A stretch of 64,000 bases of DNA from the NCBI RefSeq assembly GCF_008086345.1, contig NZ_CP043006.1, forward strand, positions 3,470,032 to 3,534,031, read 5' to 3'. Positions within the stretch are counted from its first letter, which is position 1, and each line of letters starts with the position of its first letter. This DNA comes from Chitinophaga sp. XS-30. Lineage in GTDB: Bacteria > Bacteroidota > Bacteroidia > Chitinophagales > Chitinophagaceae. Shown piece after piece: positions 59,393-64,000 of the stretch. The notes below the pieces were generated by a model. That model made no database searches. It had not been told where the DNA came from and saw nothing but the letters and a program-made list of their open reading frames with translations. The translations under genes and the position numbers were made by a program.

Positions 59393-60229
59393 ATGAAACC
59401 ATTCATGAAACTATGCATGGCCGCATGCGCATTCATTGCTATTGTTATAACTATTGGCATTAGTTCCTGCAAAAAAGGCAGTGGAGTTACCTCTTCCGTT
59501 AAATCGGAATTGTCCAAACCCAAAGCGTTCTTTGAAAAACTTCATCAGCATCTAACCGATGAAAGCGCCCAGATATTATTAGAGGATTACAAATCGCTGA
59601 CACCAGAAGAGATGGATGAATTCCTCCGTTTGAAGAATGAGGGAGAATCAAATGAAATTGAAGAAATGGAGGAAAGTGGAAGCCTGGGTAGGCAAGGCAT
59701 CAGCAAAGCGTTGCTTGAACAACAGGTAAAGGCAATAGGGGAGTTCAGGAATGAACTGAATAAACTATCCCGGGAGAAATATGGGTATTCGCTTAATAAA
59801 ACCAGTGAGGCACAGTTCGAAACATTAGCAAATGAGATTTCAAGGGAAGGAAAGTATGGCATTCTGAATATTAACGCTGCGGAAAATAACGCTGATCGTG
59901 ATTTAGGTGTAACTGCCTGTACGGTGCCGCCCTATACCAGCCTGTCTACTTATGTTAGTAGTGGTGGCAAGCGATGGTACACCTATGTGCGTATGGACGA
60001 CGATCGTAATGCTTCGGTTTGTGATGTTGAATACCGGTTCGACGGAGATTTCAAGTATTATCGGCCTGTAAGGAATGCTGACTATCTGGCAACAGGTTCA
60101 GGTGCCAGTTTGTTAAGACGTTACTTGCCATACTCCGATGGTATTGATACTTTTGTCCTTTGCGGGTATAACAAAATTGTATTTTGGATCGGGCCACTTG
60201 GTAATTTGCAGTTGAATATGAGGAATTGA
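59393..60229 (+). CDS. Hypothetical lipoprotein
   Basis: A 278-residue protein started at MKPFMKLCMAACAFIAIVIT with lipobox SSC/KK (the frame opens 20 codons earlier). The middle is charged and helical (PKAFFEKLHQHLTDESAQIL, MDEFLRLKNEGESNEIEEME); the C-terminal 100 residues are beta-like with two Cys (GVTACTVPPYTS, FVLCGYN). No family is recognised. It has its own promoter-like element and a terminator, so it is probably not part of the RiPP unit. Confidence 0.6.
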   Translation: MKPFMKLCMAACAFIAIVITIGISSCKKGSGVTSSVKSELSKPKAFFEKLHQHLTDESAQILLEDYKSLTPEEMDEFLRLKNEGESNEIEEMEESGSLGRQGISKALLEQQVKAIGEFRNELNKLSREKYGYSLNKTSEAQFETLANEISREGKYGILNINAAENNADRDLGVTACTVPPYTSLSTYVSSGGKRWYTYVRMDDDRNASVCDVEYRFDGDFKYYRPVRNADYLATGSGASLLRRYLPYSDGIDTFVLCGYNKIVFWIGPLGNLQLNMRN

Positions 60230-60324
60230 GTTTTTGGATAATCCAATCATTTTGTTGATTGTATCTGATTTTTTATAATTTGATTTGAGTTCTTAAAACA
60301 CGGTTCGGATAAGCATTTTGGCGG

Positions 60325-60367
60325 AAAAGGTCGCACCAGATTATCCTGATCTGGTGCGACCTTTTTT
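60325..60367. terminator. Bidirectional terminator
   Basis: AGGTCGCACCAGAT (60328-60341) and ATCTGGTGCGACCT (60349-60362) form a perfect 14-bp stem, flanked by A and T runs. It separates the lipoprotein gene from the convergent GlxA-like gene. Confidence 0.9.
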
Positions 60368-60394
60368 GGTACAAGACAGAGCAATTGGTCGTTG

Positions 60395-61372
60395 TCACAC
60401 CTCATTTGCCATCCTTGCAAACTTGTTCCTGTACTCGATTGGCGTAAGCCCTGTGATCTTCTTGAAGGTGTCCCGGAATGCTTTCGTATCCGTATAACCT
60501 ACATCAAACATGATGTCAGTTATATTTCTTCTTGACGCTTCAAAATATTTTTTGGCGGCTTCAATCCGTACCCTTTGTATGTAGGCTACGGGTGTATTAT
60601 TGGTGGCCTCTTTAAATTTTCTCTCAAAAGTTCTGCGGCCGGTATTGATCAGTTTGGCCAAAGTTTCAATAGATAATTTATCGCAATAGTACTTTTCAAT
60701 GTAATCCTGTACTTTTTGAATATCCTCATGCCCATGATTTCGTTGGCCTTTGAATATTGCAAATTGTGATTGGCTATCCCTTCCGATATCCAACGCAAAA
60801 TATTTTGAGATCATGATCGCTGTTTCCTTGTCCGAAAACTTCTCAACCAGGTACAATATTAAATTCCATAAACTGCTTGCCCCACCACTGCTATAAATAT
60901 TATCGTATTCCGTTATTATCGCGCCATCTTCCACTTCCACATCCGGGTATCTTTCTTTGAACTCATTGATATAAGCCCAATGTGTCGAGCATTTTTTACC
61001 ATTGAGCAAACCCGTTTCGGCCAATAGAAAAGCGCCGATACATAAACTGGCGAGGCTTGAACCGTTCTTATGCAGCTTCTTGAAATAAGGTATTGCTTCA
61101 GCATTGGCCTGAATTCCTTTAACGGTATCGCCAAAGGCAGGTGGTATGATCAGCAGGTCGGTTGCCGAGACGTCTTTGAGCAGCCGGTCGGTTTTTATCG
61201 TGTATTCGCCATTGTTGGCGGGTACATATTCTTGCAAGCCCACATACTCGACTTTGAAAACAGGCTTTTTGCCAAATGCAGTTAAAAACTCATTGGCGGT
61301 ATGAAAGGTTCTGAACGGCGGCGTAACGGCTTCAATTACCCCATATTCAGGTACAAAGACAGAGATCTGCAT
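60395..61372 (-). CDS. GlxA-family regulator (DJ-1/PfpI plus AraC HTH)
   Basis: A 325-residue protein. The N-terminal class I glutamine-amidotransferase-like domain has the Cys elbow SLASLCIGAFLLAETGLLNG near residue 110. The C-terminal AraC double HTH is clear (LSIETLAKLINTGRRTFERK, DIMFDVGYTDTKAFRDTFKK, TGLTPIEYR). These regulators sense small molecules by an unknown mechanism. Divergent from the SRPBCC-DoxX group, which may be its target. Confidence 0.9.
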   Translation of the reverse strand: MQISVFVPEYGVIEAVTPPFRTFHTANEFLTAFGKKPVFKVEYVGLQEYVPANNGEYTIKTDRLLKDVSATDLLIIPPAFGDTVKGIQANAEAIPYFKKLHKNGSSLASLCIGAFLLAETGLLNGKKCSTHWAYINEFKERYPDVEVEDGAIITEYDNIYSSGGASSLWNLILYLVEKFSDKETAIMISKYFALDIGRDSQSQFAIFKGQRNHGHEDIQKVQDYIEKYYCDKLSIETLAKLINTGRRTFERKFKEATNNTPVAYIQRVRIEAAKKYFEASRRNITDIMFDVGYTDTKAFRDTFKKITGLTPIEYRNKFARMANEV

Positions 61373-61511
61373 ATCAATACTTGGTATTATATAGCAAGAT
61401 AAAATATAGTTTTGTCATAATCACCCCTGAAATTGTCATTTTCACAACAGCCAATGTCTTGTCTTCTATCATAATTTTGAACTGTAAACATTAAACAACA
61501 AAAATTCAGTT

Positions 61512-61931
61512 ATGGAACAAGCAACAAGAATTACGGTTGAAGCAACAGTGAATGCTCCCGTAGCAAACGTCTGGAAGGCCTGGAATACACCGGGCGACAT
61601 TATGCAATGGAATAGTCCGGATCCAAGTTGGCACTGCCCGGCCAGTGAAAACGATCTGAGAACAGGTGGCAAGTTCAAGAACCGGATGGAAGCTAAAGAC
61701 GGCAGCTTCGGTTTTGACTTTGAGGGCATTTATGACCGGGTGGAGCTGCATAAGGAAATTACCTACACCATGTCTGACGGCAGAAAGGCTACTACCTTGT
61801 TTACGGCACAGAATGGAAAGACCCGTATCGCAACCACTTTTGATCCCGAAACAGAAAATGCTCCGGAATTTCAGCAACAAGGGTGGCAAGCCATCCTGGA
61901 TAATTTTGTGAAATATGTTGAGTCAAAATAG
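61512..61931 (+). CDS. SRPBCC/AHSA1-family protein
   Basis: A 139-residue START/Bet v1-fold protein: ITVEATVNAPVANVWKAWNT at the start and AEFQQQGWQAILDNFVKYVE-like end (FQQQGWQAILDNFVKYVESK). Family members bind hydrophobic ligands; many sit near AraC or ArsR regulators. First of a small plus-strand group and divergent from the GlxA-like regulator. Confidence 0.88.
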   Translation: MEQATRITVEATVNAPVANVWKAWNTPGDIMQWNSPDPSWHCPASENDLRTGGKFKNRMEAKDGSFGFDFEGIYDRVELHKEITYTMSDGRKATTLFTAQNGKTRIATTFDPETENAPEFQQQGWQAILDNFVKYVESK

Positions 61932-61954
61932 TTTATAGTTAATAATTAGTAAAA

Positions 61955-62329
61955 ATGAAGAAGAATAAAATAATCTTTTGGGTAGCAACGATCATTATTA
62001 TCCTCTGGGAAGGTGTTATGCCACTAGGCACCCTGCTTTTTTCACCGGAGTACGCAACCGCAGGTACAAGACCGTTGGGTTATCCCGATTACTTTGCATA
62101 CACGCTTATTATCTGTAAAGCCCTCGGTGTTTTAGCGATTTCCCTTCCCCGGATACCAGCGAAGCTGAGAGAATGGGCATATGCGGGCCTGGCCTTTAAT
62201 CTCATCTTTGCATTCATCAGTCACGCCTGTGTAGATAAAAACATCGGGTTTATGCTGCTGCCATTGGTGGTGCTGGGCATTCTAACGGTTTCGTATGTCT
62301 ACAACCGTAAGGTCTATACGAATGGGTGA
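61955..62329 (+). CDS. DoxX-like membrane protein
   Basis: A 124-residue protein with four hydrophobic segments. The sequence TRPLGYPDYFAYTLIICKAL matches the DoxX-like group (GYPxYF...KxLG). Function is unclear; related proteins take part in redox stress responses. It is 23 bp after the SRPBCC gene and probably co-transcribed. Confidence 0.82.
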   Translation: MKKNKIIFWVATIIIILWEGVMPLGTLLFSPEYATAGTRPLGYPDYFAYTLIICKALGVLAISLPRIPAKLREWAYAGLAFNLIFAFISHACVDKNIGFMLLPLVVLGILTVSYVYNRKVYTNG

Positions 62330-62366
62330 GATGAATTATCAAAGCCCACCGACAGGGCATAAAATC

Positions 62367-62492
62367 ATGGAGAGCAATACAGTTTTATTGCGCCGGATCG
62401 TCAAGGCAAGTCCGGAAATGATATTTCGGGCATTTTCGGGCCCTCTGGCCAGTTCGACCGGGTATTCCGGGTGCTTAATTTATCTGTTATGA
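62367..62492 (+). pseudogene. Truncated second SRPBCC gene
   Basis: Starting MESNTVLLRRIVKASPEMIF then RAFSGPLAS, this is the N-terminal strand-helix of an SRPBCC/AHSA1 protein. After about 27 residues the homology stops, and the frame ends while overlapping the VOC start. Roughly 110 residues of the domain are missing, so a deletion joined it to the VOC gene. Confidence 0.7.
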
Positions 62493-62890
62493 ATGATTCT
62501 GATCGTGGTAAATTTGTGAGTGCTGTTTTTATTACGTTTTCCGGTAGTTGCAGGAAAGCACTCACTTATTACCAAACCTGTTTTGGCGGCACTTTGCAAT
62601 TTGAAACTTTTGAGGAGGAATTGGAAGGTTACACAGAAATGCCTGTCGTCAGCGGGTCGCTTGTTTCCGATAGTGTGATTATTTATGGTTCGGACCTGGT
62701 ACACAGCGAAGGGAGAACACTTGGGAATTATCTGTCTATTTTTCTGCATTGTAAAAATACGGATGACAGGCAAGCGCTTATTGAAAAACTGGGATTAAAT
62801 GAACCCCATCTTTTTGCAAGGAATAGCGATGACCAGAAACTAGTTGAGGTAACCGATGCTTTTGATGTCAGATGGATACTGGGGGTTTAG
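62489..62890 (+). CDS. VOC-family (PhnB/glyoxalase-like) protein
   Basis: A 133-residue protein started at MNDSDRGKFVSAVFITFSGS. The VOC fold is suggested by FSGSCRKALTYYQTCFGGTL, then PVVSGSLVSDSVIIYGSDLV and LSIFLHCKNTDDRQALIEKL. PhnB-type members often lack the full metal site, and activity is unknown. A terminator hairpin follows. Confidence 0.8.
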   Translation: MNDSDRGKFVSAVFITFSGSCRKALTYYQTCFGGTLQFETFEEELEGYTEMPVVSGSLVSDSVIIYGSDLVHSEGRTLGNYLSIFLHCKNTDDRQALIEKLGLNEPHLFARNSDDQKLVEVTDAFDVRWILGV

Positions 62891-62922
62891 CAATGATGCG
62901 TTGTCCGGCGGTCCTGGTATTA

Positions 62923-62962
62923 GGGCCTTCAAGTTCCGCGATTTGAAGGCCTTTTTGTTTTC
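62923..62962 (+). terminator. Terminator after the VOC gene
   Basis: GGCCTTCAA (62924-62932) pairs with TTGAAGGCC (62943-62951), then TTTTTGTTTT. It lies 33 bp after the stop codon. Confidence 0.88.
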
Positions 62963-63115
62963 CTGTGAGCTCATTGGTACTAAGTTCGAACTCTTTGTCA
63001 GAAGATCTGAGAAAATTGTTGCCTATTAAATAAGGTAGTTTTGATTATTAACGAAGACCGCTTCTTTTGACTATATTCAAATACTGCACAAAACACTACA
63101 TTTGCTAGCTCAAAC

Positions 63116-63147
63116 ATTGCCTTTACTGTTTTATGGTTTTAAGTTTG
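63116..63147 (+). promoter_or_regulatory. Promoter of the last gene
   Basis: ATTG at 63116-63119 and TAAGTTTG (TAnnTTTG) at 63140-63147 are 20 bp apart, close to the Bacteroidota consensus TTTG-N19-TAnnTTTG. The gene starts 40 bp after the -7 element. Confidence 0.6.
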
Positions 63148-63187
63148 CTATTATTGCGACAAGTTTGATGAAAATTAAACTAAAACC

Positions 63188-64000
63188 ATGAAAAGGATCA
63201 TCTTTACATTTCTCAGCTTCGTTGTCGCTCTATCTACGGTGAATGCACAAAAAGGCATCAACTTTTCCCGCAAGTACGCTGCTGGAGGAAAATTACTTAT
63301 GTCTGTTGATAGTTCAGCAAAAAATGTCTATTATAATAATATTTTTCCTAATCAACCCAATACCTCCTTCAGTTATTTACCGGAAGTCAACAATGTAAGT
63401 ATCCAAATTTATTTTAGAAAGAAAGATAGTGTACAACACTATCGGTACACAATTTTAGCCGATGATAAACCAATAGTAGTAAATAAACCGATCAACCGAG
63501 AGCAACTAAAGGATGTTGAAAGGCCGGACGAAATATTCAGATCTACAACACTTGGTATTTTCCCTATAAAGGACAAAACTATTACAACAATAATTTACAG
63601 CATCGAAAAACCTCTTGATATTGAGAAGTCTGTTTTTTACGGGAAGCCTATTCCAAGAGCGGAAATCAAGGCTTTTGCAAAACGTTCCGTAACTGAAAAG
63701 GGCTTTGATCATAGCCATATAATAGGGCCAAAAGAAAGAACAAGCTTTATTTTCACTGAAAAAGACGACGAGCTAACCATTGTTAAAGACAGAACAGATA
63801 TTGACTATCTCTACTACACCTCCATAAAGGATAAACAAACAAATAAAACAATTTTTGAATCAACCAGTTGGTTATATGGCGGTTATGTTGATGATCATAA
63901 GCTTTCGCCTTATATAAAGATTGACAAAAGTGTTTTCAAAAAATCGGGGGATTATGAAATTATTATTCAACCATTGATTAGATGGAATACCTCTCCGCCA
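63188..64000 (+). CDS. Secreted protein, 5' part only (possible sensor kinase ectodomain)
   Basis: Open from ATG 63188 to the window end without a stop (271 codons). Signal peptide MKRIIFTFLSFVVALSTVNA ending at Q. The visible part is beta-rich, with SFSYLPEVNNVSIQIYFRKK and HYRYTILADDKPIVVNKPIN, resembling the N-terminal ectodomain of Bacteroidota LytS-type sensor histidine kinases. No transmembrane or kinase region is in view, so this is a tentative call. Confidence 0.55.
   Translation, partial: MKRIIFTFLSFVVALSTVNAQKGINFSRKYAAGGKLLMSVDSSAKNVYYNNIFPNQPNTSFSYLPEVNNVSIQIYFRKKDSVQHYRYTILADDKPIVVNKPINREQLKDVERPDEIFRSTTLGIFPIKDKTITTIIYSIEKPLDIEKSVFYGKPIPRAEIKAFAKRSVTEKGFDHSHIIGPKERTSFIFTEKDDELTIVKDRTDIDYLYYTSIKDKQTNKTIFESTSWLYGGYVDDHKLSPYIKIDKSVFKKSGDYEIIIQPLIRWNTSPP

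Overview
The window looks like chromosomal DNA of a Bacteroidota organism close to Chitinophaga (family Chitinophagaceae). The evidence is a SusC/SusD pair with its accessory lipoproteins, a GLPGLI-family protein, many AraC-type and HxlR-type regulators, lipoproteins with Bacteroidota-style lipoboxes, and promoters with the -7 element TAnnTTTG. No rRNA, tRNA, CRISPR array or intact insertion sequence was seen.

Layout. 1-135: tail of an AraC-type regulator. 205-1722: secreted S10 peptidase. 1774-2948: long non-coding stretch with 83-bp tandem repeats. 2949-9346: SusC-SusD-fasciclin-DUF5007-like uptake operon. 9415-9882: decayed small genes. 9950-16871: housekeeping and small regulatory genes (dinB, MDR oxidoreductase with HxlR regulator, def, AraC, DsbA-like, ASCH). 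16963-18924: M1 metallopeptidase. 19004-25042: fRMsr and a complete suf operon (sufBCDS, sufE, MIP18-family), with a divergent SufR-like regulator at 25224. 26001-31137: serine hydrolase, TetR locus, and an SDR/AraC pair sharing a two-site operator. 31316-43528: katG, a rifamycin phosphotransferase (rph) with a MarR regulator, and several small redox and stress genes.

The outstanding region is 44085-59132. It reads as one co-directional unit for an apparently undescribed ribosomally made, modified peptide (RiPP). A 59-residue precursor (44085-44264) has an acidic helical leader and a Cys/Trp/Gly-rich tail. A strong RNA hairpin follows it. Then come a terpene-cyclase/prenyltransferase-like protein of 671 aa, a PqqD-like/M50 membrane protease, a radical SAM/SPASM enzyme, a cytochrome P450 with an unusual I-helix, two unrecognised proteins, a GLPGLI protein, a transglutaminase-fold lipoprotein, an O-antigen-ligase/Wzy-like membrane protein and a TonB-dependent-receptor-like outer membrane protein. 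The working model is as follows. The leader is bound by the PqqD-like domain. The radical SAM enzyme, the P450 and possibly the cyclase-like protein modify the core in the cytoplasm or at the inner membrane. M50 removes the leader, and the envelope proteins at the end of the unit handle export, attachment or uptake. There is no LanB/LanM/LanC, no ATP-grasp enzyme, no YcaO and no ABC exporter, so the cluster fits no major RiPP class that I recognise.

59393-64000 holds a lipoprotein, a GlxA-like regulator, an SRPBCC/DoxX/VOC group with one truncated SRPBCC remnant, and the 5' part of a secreted protein that runs off the window.
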